From Streptomyces sp. NBC_01224 (lineage in GTDB: Bacteria; Actinomycetota; Actinomycetes; Streptomycetales; Streptomycetaceae): DNA of 64,000 nucleotides. The DNA lies in the NCBI RefSeq assembly GCF_036002945.1, contig NZ_CP108529.1, forward strand, positions 3,534,001 through 3,598,000. Reading direction: 5' to 3'. Below are positions 44,119 to 51,857 of the stretch, one piece after another (position 1 is the first letter of the stretch; each line of letters opens with the position of its first letter). Under the pieces are notes generated by a model. It saw nothing but the letters and a program-made list of their open reading frames with translations. It did not search any database and was not told the origin of the DNA. A program made the position numbers and the translations under genes.

Positions 44119-44446
44119 GGACTTTGCGCCCTTCGTCTCGGTGCGGGCCAGGGCGGGGGCAGCGTGTGGACGACCGTGGAGGGGAAGCACAGGACCGTGC
44201 GGCCGACAGCGGCGGCTCCTCGGGCCCATGGAGCCGGTCCCCACGGCTCACCGCCACGCGCACGGCATCCCTCCGCCGTCGGCGCAGCCGGGCCGTGCGG
44301 TCGCCGATGCCCGATTCCTCGTGGAATCGCATGGTCAGTCACCCCCGGAACAGGTCCGACTGACCACGTTGCGCCCGCTTTTGGGTTGCTGTGCAACCCT
44401 CGGGGTGCGCCGCGTTCGACAGCGTCGGCGCCGACGCTCGGCTACA
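44119..44446. other. Gap with a gene scrap and a hairpin
   Basis: 328 bases. It contains a short copy of the 3' region of the glycosyltransferase gene at 45970-47025 (scrap at 44136-44206) and a hairpin with stem GGGTTGC (44383-44389 with 44393-44399) that could end the LamG gene transcript (minus strand). Nothing else recognizable. Confidence 0.5.
44136..44206 (-). pseudogene. Duplicated scrap of the polysialyltransferase-like gene
   Basis: About 71 bases closely match 46118-46189 inside the gene at 45970-47025. On the minus strand both read GRTVL-FPSTVVHTLP, with only a few changed positions. No gene surrounds the copy. The duplicate and the intact gene flank the LamG gene and the less GC-rich gene, which suggests that those arrived by an insertion that copied this stretch. 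Confidence 0.6.
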
Positions 44447-45352
44447 TCAGCTGCCGGCCGGAACCTCGGTCGGAATGTCGAACCAGGAACCGGCGAGATA
44501 GCTGACCTGGCTACTGTTCAACGCTCCCTGAAAGACCCAGACGTCGTCGATCGTTCCGGCGAAGTGCTCGCCCGCGGTGTCCGACATCGCACGTCCCACC
44601 TGCAGGGGCCCGTCGGCCTTGAACGTCTGCACGTCGTCCGCCCAGGCGACCTGGTCCTGGCACGTGCTGTCGTCCGGCCGGCCGTCTCCGTCGTCGTCGG
44701 CACACCTGATTTCCTGGAGTACGCCGTTGACGTAGAGCCGGGCCTGCTCGGCGCGGCTGTCGTAGACCACCGCCAGGTGGTTCCAGTCACGGACATCGAA
44801 GAACTCCGTGCTGGTGACCTGCCTGGTCACAGCCCCTGCGCTGTCCGCGTCGGGCAGCGTCAACTCCCAGCGTCCATACCCTTCGGGATCACCGGGAGCC
44901 GACCGGAAGCGCAGCTCGAAGGCGCTGCGCGCGTTTCCCGCGGCATTGATCACGGTCATCGGATGGTCCGGCAGCGCGGATGCCTGAGCCCATGCGGTCA
45001 CCGTGAAACTCGAACTCGTGTCGACCGGCACGGCCGGGACCTCGGCATAGGAATCGACGCCGTTCAACTGGAGACCGCTGTTGTCGATCCATCCCGGCCC
45101 GAGCTGCACTTCCCCGTACAGGTTCATCGGCGGGGACTGCTCCGCGGTGTCCGGAGTGCTCGCGGGTGTGCCGGGAGTCGTCTCCTCGAACTGCCAGCGC
45201 CCCATGACCGCCTGGCCCTCCTGAGCCATCCGCGGCAGGCCGGCCGGTCCCGCCGCCGTCGCCTGCGGCGTCAGCACCCCTACTGCGATGAGGCCCAACG
45301 CGGCGGCGGCCACCGCCCCAGTCCCTCTTCGACCGCACAAACGTCTCCACAT
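44447..45352 (-). CDS. Secreted LamG/concanavalin-like jellyroll protein
   Basis: 301 residues. Signal peptide (LCGRRGTGAVAAAALGLIAVGVLTPQATAA), then one LamG-like jellyroll domain: WQFEETTPGT, LNGVDSYAEVPAV, SFTVTAWAQAS, WNHLAVVYDSRAEQARLYVNG, and GTIDDVWVFQGALNSSQVSYL at the end, the usual closing strand. An acidic DDDGDGRPDDS loop may bind calcium. Such domains bind carbohydrates or proteins; here the domain stands alone, whereas it is often one part of very large RHS-type proteins. ATG 45352. Part of the accessory insertion next to the polysaccharide genes. Confidence 0.85.
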   Translation of the reverse strand: MWRRLCGRRGTGAVAAAALGLIAVGVLTPQATAAGPAGLPRMAQEGQAVMGRWQFEETTPGTPASTPDTAEQSPPMNLYGEVQLGPGWIDNSGLQLNGVDSYAEVPAVPVDTSSSFTVTAWAQASALPDHPMTVINAAGNARSAFELRFRSAPGDPEGYGRWELTLPDADSAGAVTRQVTSTEFFDVRDWNHLAVVYDSRAEQARLYVNGVLQEIRCADDDGDGRPDDSTCQDQVAWADDVQTFKADGPLQVGRAMSDTAGEHFAGTIDDVWVFQGALNSSQVSYLAGSWFDIPTEVPAGS

Positions 45353-45501
45353 AATCCCCACCCCGATCACAAGAAGATGAAGATTCCCCGAAGAAGGGAA
45401 TCCCGCAGAACTCTATGCAGAGGCCATGCGTCCAGCCAGTGGGATTTTCTGCTCCTATCCGGCAAAGCGGGCTTCCATCGGCACCCGTTCCATGTCAGCG
45501 C

Positions 45502-45900
45502 CTACTCGTCGAAAACGAACATGATGTGGCCGTCGTCCAGGTACTTGATATCGACCTCGCACCCTTTCTGGACCCTCGACGAACGGAAGGAGGAAATGGT
45601 GTCGCGGCCTTCCACGCCCTTGGTCACGCCGCCCTCCTGCCAGGAGAGACGGTATTTTATGTTGACACTTCCGCCGTCGTTCGAGCCGAGGTGGCGGACG
45701 TCCTCCACCAGGGCCCGGATGTCCCGGCCGTGCGCGCGGATCTCGTGGTCGCGTTTGAAGAGGCGGGCGATATAGGAAATGCTGCCCACGATGAGAATTG
45801 CGGAAAAAAAATGAAGACGAATACCATGGACTATCCCTTGCGTAAAAACGCAGTCTAACGTCGCCCGTAAGCGCTGCCGCAGGGATATGACCGGGCCCAC
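45502..45900 (-). CDS. Small membrane protein, less GC-rich than its surroundings
   Basis: 132 residues, GTG 45900 start without clear ribosome site. One membrane helix (HGIRLHFFSAILIVGSISYIARLF), then a basic stretch and a ~70-residue domain (VNIKYRLSWQEGG to DIKYLDDGHIMFVFDE) that has the strand pattern of DUF3592-like domains, a loose resemblance only. Its 5' part contains A-runs and TAT codons and is visibly less GC-rich than the flanking genes, a sign of recent acquisition. Role unknown. Confidence 0.6.
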   Translation of the reverse strand: MGPVISLRQRLRATLDCVFTQGIVHGIRLHFFSAILIVGSISYIARLFKRDHEIRAHGRDIRALVEDVRHLGSNDGGSVNIKYRLSWQEGGVTKGVEGRDTISSFRSSRVQKGCEVDIKYLDDGHIMFVFDE

Positions 45901-45969
45901 CGCGGGTATTCCGCGTTCCTGGCGGGGGCCGACAGGTGGGCGGGGCCACGGATGTCCCCCTGATACGTC

Positions 45970-47025
45970 CTACGCCTCTGTCACTGCCGTGGCGCGCCAC
46001 GGGGCCAGCCGTTGCACGTCGCGAGCCGTCTCCGTCACCCCCGACAGGAAGCCCTGGGCGCGCGGCGACGCCGTGTCGCGGAGCCATTCCGGGGCGATGT
46101 CACAGACCGCGACCTTGACCTCGGTACCGACCAGGGCGAGGGGCAGGGTGTGGACGACCGTGGAGGGGAAGCTCAGGACCGTACGGCCGATGGGGCCGCG
46201 GCGGGCGATGAGTTCCAGGGGGAGGTCGGGGCGGACGATCTCCAGGCCGGTGGCGGCCTCCAGGGCGTGGAGCTTGTCGGTGGACTCGCGGCGGTGGGCG
46301 AAGTAGCGGGTGGCCCCGTGGGTGCGGGCCAGGGCCGCGACGGCCTCAAGGTACTGGGCCCGGTCGACCACGCCCGTCTCGACGAGCGAGGTGCCGACCA
46401 GGTCCGCGCCCTTGGTGAGCAGCGGCGGGCCGAAGCGGGCGCGGATCCAGGCGAAGGTGTTGGGGGTGACCGTGACGCCGGGCGGAGCCTCGACCGGCAT
46501 CGCCGTGAAGACCTCGACCGTACGAGTGGCGGACGGGGTGAAGCGGCTGCGGGCGCGGGCCGTTACCGGGGCCAGGACCAGTTCGCGCGGGCTCGAGCTT
46601 CCCTTGCGGTGCCAGCGCACCAGGCGTTCTCCGCGGGCCAGTTGGGCGACGAACTCCATGGTGGCGGTGCCGTCGTCGACCACCGTGAGGCGGCGGGCGC
46701 GGACCACGGTGAGCAGGAGCTGGACGTAGCGGGAGAAGGGGTCGCCGATGACGATCCGCTCCGCGCTGCGCAGCAGTCCGGCCAGTGAACGCAGGGTCTT
46801 CAGGGGCGCGCCGGCGCCGCCGCGTGCCTCCTGCCAACGGACGTTGACGCCCTCGTCGCGGGCCAGCTCCGCCATCCGGCGCAGCTGGCCGCGCGACATC
46901 GGGTCGACCGGGGGGAGGACGACGACCGTGATGTCCGTGAGGACATGGCCGTCGCCTCCCTCTCTGTAGGCCCACTCCAGGACGTTCAGGAGCTGGACCG
47001 GGCTCTCGACGAAGGCGAGGTTCAC
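45970..47025 (-). CDS. Polysialyltransferase-like glycosyltransferase
   Basis: 351 residues, cytosolic. The N terminus NLAFVESPVQLLNVLEWAYR, the middle RIVIGDPFSRYVQLL and RLTVVDDGTATMEF, and the C-terminal RYFAHRRESTDKL, FPSTVVHTLPLAL follow the pattern of bacterial alpha-2,8-polysialyltransferase-type (GT-B) proteins, including the 'HPR/HRRES' and 'S(T)--T' sites that bind CMP-sugars. GTG 47025 starts 12 bases after the neuB stop, so the two are in one operon. It probably transfers a nonulosonic acid onto the polymer. A scrap of this gene recurs at 44136-44206. Confidence 0.8.
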   Translation of the reverse strand: MNLAFVESPVQLLNVLEWAYREGGDGHVLTDITVVVLPPVDPMSRGQLRRMAELARDEGVNVRWQEARGGAGAPLKTLRSLAGLLRSAERIVIGDPFSRYVQLLLTVVRARRLTVVDDGTATMEFVAQLARGERLVRWHRKGSSSPRELVLAPVTARARSRFTPSATRTVEVFTAMPVEAPPGVTVTPNTFAWIRARFGPPLLTKGADLVGTSLVETGVVDRAQYLEAVAALARTHGATRYFAHRRESTDKLHALEAATGLEIVRPDLPLELIARRGPIGRTVLSFPSTVVHTLPLALVGTEVKVAVCDIAPEWLRDTASPRAQGFLSGVTETARDVQRLAPWRATAVTEA

Positions 47026-47036
47026 CGGTCGGCCCG

Positions 47037-47972
47037 TCAGACCGCGACCGGCTCGGCGGCCGGGGCCGTCTCGGCGCTCTCGGCGACGACGCCCGCGACC
47101 CGGCGGAGCTTCTTCATCGGGCCGAGCTCGGACTCGTACACCTTCTTGATGCCGTCGCCGAGCGAGGCCTCGATGGTGCGGATGTCGCGGACGAGGCGGG
47201 TGAGGCCCTGCGGCTCGACGGAGGCGGCCTGGTCGGAGCCCCACATGGCGCGGTCGAGGGTGATGTGGCGCTCGACGAACGCGGCGCCCAGGGCGACGGC
47301 GGCGAGGGTCGTCTGGAGGCCGGTCTCGTGGCCGCTGTAGCCGATCGGGACGTTCGGGTACTCCTGCTGGAGGGTGTTGATGACGCGGAGGTTCAGCTCC
47401 TCGGCCTTGGCCGGGTACGTCGAAGTGGCGTGGCAGAGAAGGATGTTGTCCGATCCCAGGACCTCGACCGCGTGGCGGATCTGGCGCGGGGTCGACATGC
47501 CGGTGGAGAGGATGATCGTGCGGCCGGTCGCCCTCAGGGCGCGCAGGAGTTCGTCGTCGGTGAGGGAGGCCGAGGCCACCTTGTGCGCGGGGACGTCGAA
47601 CTTCTCCAGGAAGGCGACGGCCTCGGTGTCCCACGGGGAGGCGAACCAGTCGATGCCGCGCTTGGCGCAGTGCTCGGAGATGGCCTGGTACTCGGCCTCG
47701 CCGAACTCGACGCGGTGGCGGTAGTCGATGTAGGTCATCCGGCCCCAGGGGGTGTCGCGCTCGATGTCCCACTGGTCGCGCGGGGTGCAGATCTCCGGGG
47801 TGCGCTTCTGGAACTTCACGGCGTCGCAGCCGGCATCGGCGGCCACGTCGATCAGCGCGAGGGCGTTCTCGAGGTCGCCGTTGTGGTTGATGCCGATCTC
47901 GCCGGTGATGTAGACGGGCCGGCCCGGGCCTGCGGTGCGGGTGCCGAGGGTGCGCAGACGGGAGGTGCTCAT
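47037..47972 (-). CDS. neuB: Nonulosonate synthase (NeuB family)
   Basis: Condenses phosphoenolpyruvate with a hexose (ManNAc, mannose or a phosphorylated form) to sialic acid or Kdn. 311 residues, TIM barrel: ITGEIGINHNGDLENA, AVKFQKRTPE, WFASPWDTEAVAFL, KVASASLTDDELL, HATSTYP, GYSGHE and ERHITLDRAMWGSDQAAS are all typical. The C-terminal antifreeze-like SAF domain that most NeuB enzymes carry is missing, so this is a short form. ATG 47972 with AAGGAA ahead. It lies between a fused CMP-sugar synthetase/phosphatase gene and a polysialyltransferase-like gene. No UDP-GlcNAc 2-epimerase is present, which favours a mannose-derived product. Confidence 0.88.
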   Translation of the reverse strand: MSTSRLRTLGTRTAGPGRPVYITGEIGINHNGDLENALALIDVAADAGCDAVKFQKRTPEICTPRDQWDIERDTPWGRMTYIDYRHRVEFGEAEYQAISEHCAKRGIDWFASPWDTEAVAFLEKFDVPAHKVASASLTDDELLRALRATGRTIILSTGMSTPRQIRHAVEVLGSDNILLCHATSTYPAKAEELNLRVINTLQQEYPNVPIGYSGHETGLQTTLAAVALGAAFVERHITLDRAMWGSDQAASVEPQGLTRLVRDIRTIEASLGDGIKKVYESELGPMKKLRRVAGVVAESAETAPAAEPVAV

Positions 47973-47990
47973 GAGGTGCGTTCCTTACTT

Positions 47991-48064
47991 GGGGGGACTG
48001 GGGGGTGCTTGGGGGGTGCTTGGGGGTGCTTGGGGGGTGAGTTGCTGGGGGGGTTATTTGGGGG
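47991..48064. repeat. G-rich tandem repeat, possible G-quadruplex
   Basis: Seven runs of five to seven Gs (47991-47996, 48000-48005, 48011-48016, 48022-48026, 48032-48037, 48047-48053, 48060-48064), several spaced by TGCTT in a GGGGGGTGCTT unit. They fill the spacer between neuB and the upstream gene and run just past that gene's stop. On the minus-strand message they are C-runs; the plus strand could form G-quadruplexes during transcription. Confidence 0.85.
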
Positions 48065-49325
48065 ACTGGGTGGGAGCTGTGGTCGTGAGGGTGGGGCCCA
48101 GCAGCCAGGCCGCGATCTCGCGGATGGCGCCGAAGCCGCCAGGGGTGGTCGTGACGGCGCGCGCCGCGGCACGTACCGAGTCATGGGCGCTCGCGACCGC
48201 GACGGGCCAGCCGGCCAGCGCGAAGCACGGCAGGTCGTTGACGTCGTTGCCGACGTAGAGGACGCGCTCCGGAGCGATGGACTGTTCGTCGCACCACTGC
48301 TTGAGCGCCAGGTCCTTGCGGTCGATGCCGTGCAGGACCGGGATGCGGAGCTTGTGGGCGCGGGCCGCGACGACCGGGTTCTGTTCCGTGGAGAGGATCA
48401 GCAGCGGCAATCCGGCCTTGCGCAGGGCCGCGATGCCCAGGCCGTCGCCGCGGTGCACGGCGACGATCTCGCGTCCGTCGGCGTCGATCAGGACCCGGTC
48501 GTCGGTCTGCGTGCCGTCGAAGTCGAGGACGACGGCGTCGATGTCGTCCAGGGTGGGCAGCGGTGAGGGGTCCAGGAGCGGTGCGAGGGCGCGGGCGCGG
48601 GCCAGGTCGTGCGGGTCGTCGATCTCCAGGACCCGGGCGGCGTCGGTGCGCACCAGGGCGGTGTGGCCGAAGAAGCGGTGGCGGTGGATACGGAAGCCCG
48701 CGGCGTTCATGGCGTACGCGGTGCCGGTCTCCAGCAGGTCCTCGGGACGGTCCTGGCGCATCTGCCGGACGGACTTGTCGTGGTTGACGCCGTAGTTGCC
48801 CTCCTCCGGCGCACTGCCGTCGCGCCAGAGGAAACCATGGAACGGGGCCACCGTGACCGCCGTGTCGGCGCCGTCGCGGGCGACGGCCGCGGCGACGCCG
48901 TCGATGTCCTCCCGTACGACGAAGGGGCTGGTGCACTGGACCAGCAGCACCACATCGGCCTTCCGGTCGTGCATCGCCTCGTACGCGTCCAGGGCATGCA
49001 GCACCGCGTCCTCGCTGCTCGACCTGTCCCCCGCGATGGCCGCCGGACGCTGGACGATGTGCACCCGCTCCGGGGCGCCCAGCGTGTCGCCGGCTGCGCG
49101 GGCCGCGTCGGCGATGGCGGCGTCGTCGGTGGTCACGACGACGTCCGTGACCTCACGGGAGGCCAGGCAGGCGCGTACGGCACGGGCGACCAGCGGTACG
49201 CCGCCGACCTGGGCGAGGTTCTTGGCCGGGACGCCCTTGGATCCGCCGCGGGCGGGGATCACGGCGAGCACGGTGGGCGGCGTCATCGCTGCTCCTGGTG
49301 TCGTGGTGGAAGTGGAGGTGTTCAC
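48054..49325 (-). CDS. Fused acylneuraminate cytidylyltransferase and KdsC-like HAD phosphatase
   Basis: 423 residues, two enzymes in one chain. Residues ~15-250 are a CMP-sugar synthetase: VIPARGGSKGVPAKNL, VVTTDDAAIADAA, SSEDAVLHALDA, VLLVQCTSPF. Residues ~260-410 are a HAD phosphatase of the KdsC type: catalytic VVLDFDGTQTDD (Asp268, Asp270), DGLGIAALRKAGL, LSTEQNPVV, and YVGNDVNDLPC. The phosphatase would remove phosphate from a 9-phosphate nonulosonate and the other half would activate it with CTP. GTG 49325 overlaps the upstream gene's stop by 4 bases. Confidence 0.9.
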   Translation of the reverse strand: MNTSTSTTTPGAAMTPPTVLAVIPARGGSKGVPAKNLAQVGGVPLVARAVRACLASREVTDVVVTTDDAAIADAARAAGDTLGAPERVHIVQRPAAIAGDRSSSEDAVLHALDAYEAMHDRKADVVLLVQCTSPFVVREDIDGVAAAVARDGADTAVTVAPFHGFLWRDGSAPEEGNYGVNHDKSVRQMRQDRPEDLLETGTAYAMNAAGFRIHRHRFFGHTALVRTDAARVLEIDDPHDLARARALAPLLDPSPLPTLDDIDAVVLDFDGTQTDDRVLIDADGREIVAVHRGDGLGIAALRKAGLPLLILSTEQNPVVAARAHKLRIPVLHGIDRKDLALKQWCDEQSIAPERVLYVGNDVNDLPCFALAGWPVAVASAHDSVRAAARAVTTTPGGFGAIREIAAWLLGPTLTTTAPTQSPK

Positions 49326-50671
49326 AGCTCGCCCATCCGCCGGATGACGGGGGCGACCCGCTGGACGCCCTGCCGGTACGCGCCCCGCGCCGCCTCGCGC
49401 ACCGCGTCACGGACCGCGCCGCGCACTCCGCTGACCTCGCGGGGCCGTTCGGCACCCGGCAGCGGGTGGCCGTCGGGGGCCAGGTGGTGGCGGGCGAGGA
49501 TGCCGGGGAGGTAGCCGGGGGCGGTGGCGGGTGTGTAGTACGGGGCGAGGTCGGGCAGGCGGGCGGCGGCGAGCAGGGCTTCGACGCGTGCGCGGGCGTT
49601 GTCGTAGGCCGTGGCGTACGTGCCGTCGGCGGCGACGCCCTGTCCGGCCAGCCACTCGCCGTCGGGCTCCGGGCGGTGGCCGCCGTCCAGGTGGTCCCAG
49701 GAGGTGAGCAGGCCGGAGCCGATGAAGTGGTGGTTGCCGAGGGCCTCGCGGACGCCGAGGTCGGTGAGGATCGCGGTCGGGATGCGCCGGTGCAGGGACT
49801 CCAGCGCGGCGGTCGAGGAGACGGTGACCAGCAGGTCGGTGTGGTCCAGGACCTCGCCCATGTGCCCGTACACCAGGCGGAAGTTGGGCGGCAGCCCGCC
49901 GGGCAGCCTCTCCGCGAGCCGCTGGTAAGGGAGTTCCTCGATGTGCGTGGTGTGCTCGCCGGGCTTGGAGCGCAGCTTCAGCAGCACCTCGCGGTTCGGG
50001 TGCAGCCTGGCGTGCTCGACGAGCCTGCGCAGCAGATACGTACGGTCGGCGCGGGAGGCCGGTACGGAGGGCTGGGCGGCGAAGACGACCGTGTCGCGGC
50101 CCTCCTGCGGGCGGTGCGGCTCCCCGCCGAGGAACGGCAGCGCGGCCTCCGTGACGGCCGAGGCGTCGGTGCCCACTCCCTCGTACACCGCGCGGAAACG
50201 CTGGGCGTCATGGCGGGAGTTGGCGAGGACGACATCCGCGCCGTGCCGCAGCAGGAGTCCGTCGGCGAGCTTCTCGTAGACGACGCCGACGTAGCCGGTG
50301 ACGACGACGGGCCTGGCGGGCAGCCGCAGCGCGGCCAGACCGTGCAGCATCGCCTGGACGGCTCCCCCGACGAGGGCGAGCACGACGACGTCGTAGTCCT
50401 CGTCCCGGACCGTGTGCAGGAATTCGACGGCCGTCACCTCGCGCACCCGGTCGGCGTCGATACCGACGTCGCCGACCTCGGCAAGCTGGCGCGGGGTCGG
50501 GGTGGCCCGGCCGCGCAGCAGCAGTCCGCTGATCTCGACGCGCTGTGCCGAGGTCCCGGACGCGCCGGCGGTGAGGCGGCGCGCGGTGAGCGCGCCCCAT
50601 TTCCAGCGGGTGTCGGAGTCGGCGAGTACGGCTACCCGGAGGGCGGTCGTCTTTTCGGTACGTGGGGGCAC
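49322..50671 (-). CDS. DUF6716 glycosyltransferase-like protein
   Basis: 449 residues from GTG 50671. A GT-B-like protein: VAVLADSDTRWKWGALTARR at the N terminus, VVVTGYVGVVYEKLADGLLLRHGADVVLANS, then FAAQPSVPASRADRTYLLRRLVEHA and LVTVSSTAALESLHRRIP, where a nucleotide-sugar site would be. It matches the DUF6716 family seen in Streptomyces polysaccharide loci. The frame is open to TTG 50710; neither start has a clear ribosome site. First gene of the DUF6716 - synthetase - neuB - transferase operon, divergent from a GT2 gene. Confidence 0.75.
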   Translation of the reverse strand: MPPRTEKTTALRVAVLADSDTRWKWGALTARRLTAGASGTSAQRVEISGLLLRGRATPTPRQLAEVGDVGIDADRVREVTAVEFLHTVRDEDYDVVVLALVGGAVQAMLHGLAALRLPARPVVVTGYVGVVYEKLADGLLLRHGADVVLANSRHDAQRFRAVYEGVGTDASAVTEAALPFLGGEPHRPQEGRDTVVFAAQPSVPASRADRTYLLRRLVEHARLHPNREVLLKLRSKPGEHTTHIEELPYQRLAERLPGGLPPNFRLVYGHMGEVLDHTDLLVTVSSTAALESLHRRIPTAILTDLGVREALGNHHFIGSGLLTSWDHLDGGHRPEPDGEWLAGQGVAADGTYATAYDNARARVEALLAAARLPDLAPYYTPATAPGYLPGILARHHLAPDGHPLPGAERPREVSGVRGAVRDAVREAARGAYRQGVQRVAPVIRRMGEL

Positions 50672-50879
50672 GTCCCAGAACTTAGGAAGGCATTTTGATT
50701 CGCGGCCCAACGTGACGGCAACAGCTGGTTAACAGCCCGACGACGCTTGGCGAATCGCCCGCGCAAAAGCCCCACACGGGGCAAGGGATCGACCGGTTCA
50801 TCATTTCGACATTCTTCGTTCACCTGCCGTCCTTTCCGGGGCCAAGGCAAATGACGGGCCTCCGCCTAGCGTGTGACGC

Positions 50880-51857
50880 GTGGTTAAGCTCTCCGTCATC
50901 GTGCCGTTCTACAACGTGCGGACATATGCCCCCGATACCTTGCGAAGTCTGCGGGCCAATGCTCGAAATGATTTCGAATTCATCTTCGTCGACGATTGTT
51001 CGACCGACGGGACTCTGGAGATCCTCCAGCGCGCCGAGCGCGAGATCCCCGGTGCCGTCCTGGTCAGACACGAGAAGAACGGGGGCCTGGCCACCGCACG
51101 CAACACGGGAATCGATGCGGCGCGCGGCGAGTACCTCACCTTTCTCGACGGCGACGACTGGGTCGTTCCCGGCCACTACGAGCGGCTGCTGGCCGCCGTC
51201 ACGGATCTGGGGTGCGACTTCGTCCGCACGGACCATGTGCAGTTCACGGACCGGACGCGCACCGTCCATCAGGTCCCGCACGGTCTGCGCAACACCGTCA
51301 TGCGGCCGCGCGACGTAATCCTGCCGTCCGACCGGTCGACGCCCGTGGACTACGCCTACGCCTGGGCCGGTGCGTATCACCGCAGGCTCGTGGAGTCGGG
51401 GCTGCTCCGCTTCCGGGACGGGCTGCGCACGGCCGAGGACCGGCCCTGGATCTGGCGCCTGCACCGCGAGGCCGAATCGTTCGCGGTGGTCGGCCTGCCG
51501 GGGGTCTTCTACCGGCGCGGGGTGGCGTCGTCACTCACCCAGATCGGCGACGTGCGCCAGCTCGACTTCATCCGGGCCTTCGACCAGGTGCTCGAAGAGA
51601 CGGCGCGGGATCCGGAGGCGGACCGGCTGCTGCCGAAGGCGGTGCGCACCTATTGCGCGGTCATGGCGCACCACTTGGAATCCATCGAAAGGTTCGAACC
51701 AGCAGTGGCACGGAAATTGCGCTCCATGAGTGCGGCTTCTCTGCGGCGCATGCCCCAGGACATTCTCGCCGATACGCTGAATTCGCTGGGCGACCGCCGT
51801 GCGGGCCAGCTGCGCCGAGTACGCCGCCGTTCCGTTTCCCGGGAGGTCGCGGCCTGA
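50880..51857 (+). CDS. GT2 family glycosyltransferase
   Basis: 325 residues, GT-A fold: LSVIVPFYNVRTYAPDTLRSL, FIFVDDCSTDGT with the nucleotide-binding Asp, LATARNTGIDAARGEY and FLDGDDWV with the DxD metal site, then the TAEDRPWIWRLH motif of the catalytic Asp/Glu. Basic C-terminal tail (RRVRRRSVSRE) that may bind membrane or partner. GTG 50880, no ribosome site close by, possibly leaderless. Its stop overlaps the start of the next gene by one base. It probably adds a neutral sugar or primer unit to the polymer. Confidence 0.9.
   Translation: MVKLSVIVPFYNVRTYAPDTLRSLRANARNDFEFIFVDDCSTDGTLEILQRAEREIPGAVLVRHEKNGGLATARNTGIDAARGEYLTFLDGDDWVVPGHYERLLAAVTDLGCDFVRTDHVQFTDRTRTVHQVPHGLRNTVMRPRDVILPSDRSTPVDYAYAWAGAYHRRLVESGLLRFRDGLRTAEDRPWIWRLHREAESFAVVGLPGVFYRRGVASSLTQIGDVRQLDFIRAFDQVLEETARDPEADRLLPKAVRTYCAVMAHHLESIERFEPAVARKLRSMSAASLRRMPQDILADTLNSLGDRRAGQLRRVRRRSVSREVAA

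Noticed and set aside
44138..44210. A possible small RNA or attachment site in the short repeat shared with 46118-46189
   Set aside because: Both copies read as the same piece of protein and the second lies inside an intact gene, so a gene scrap explains it better.
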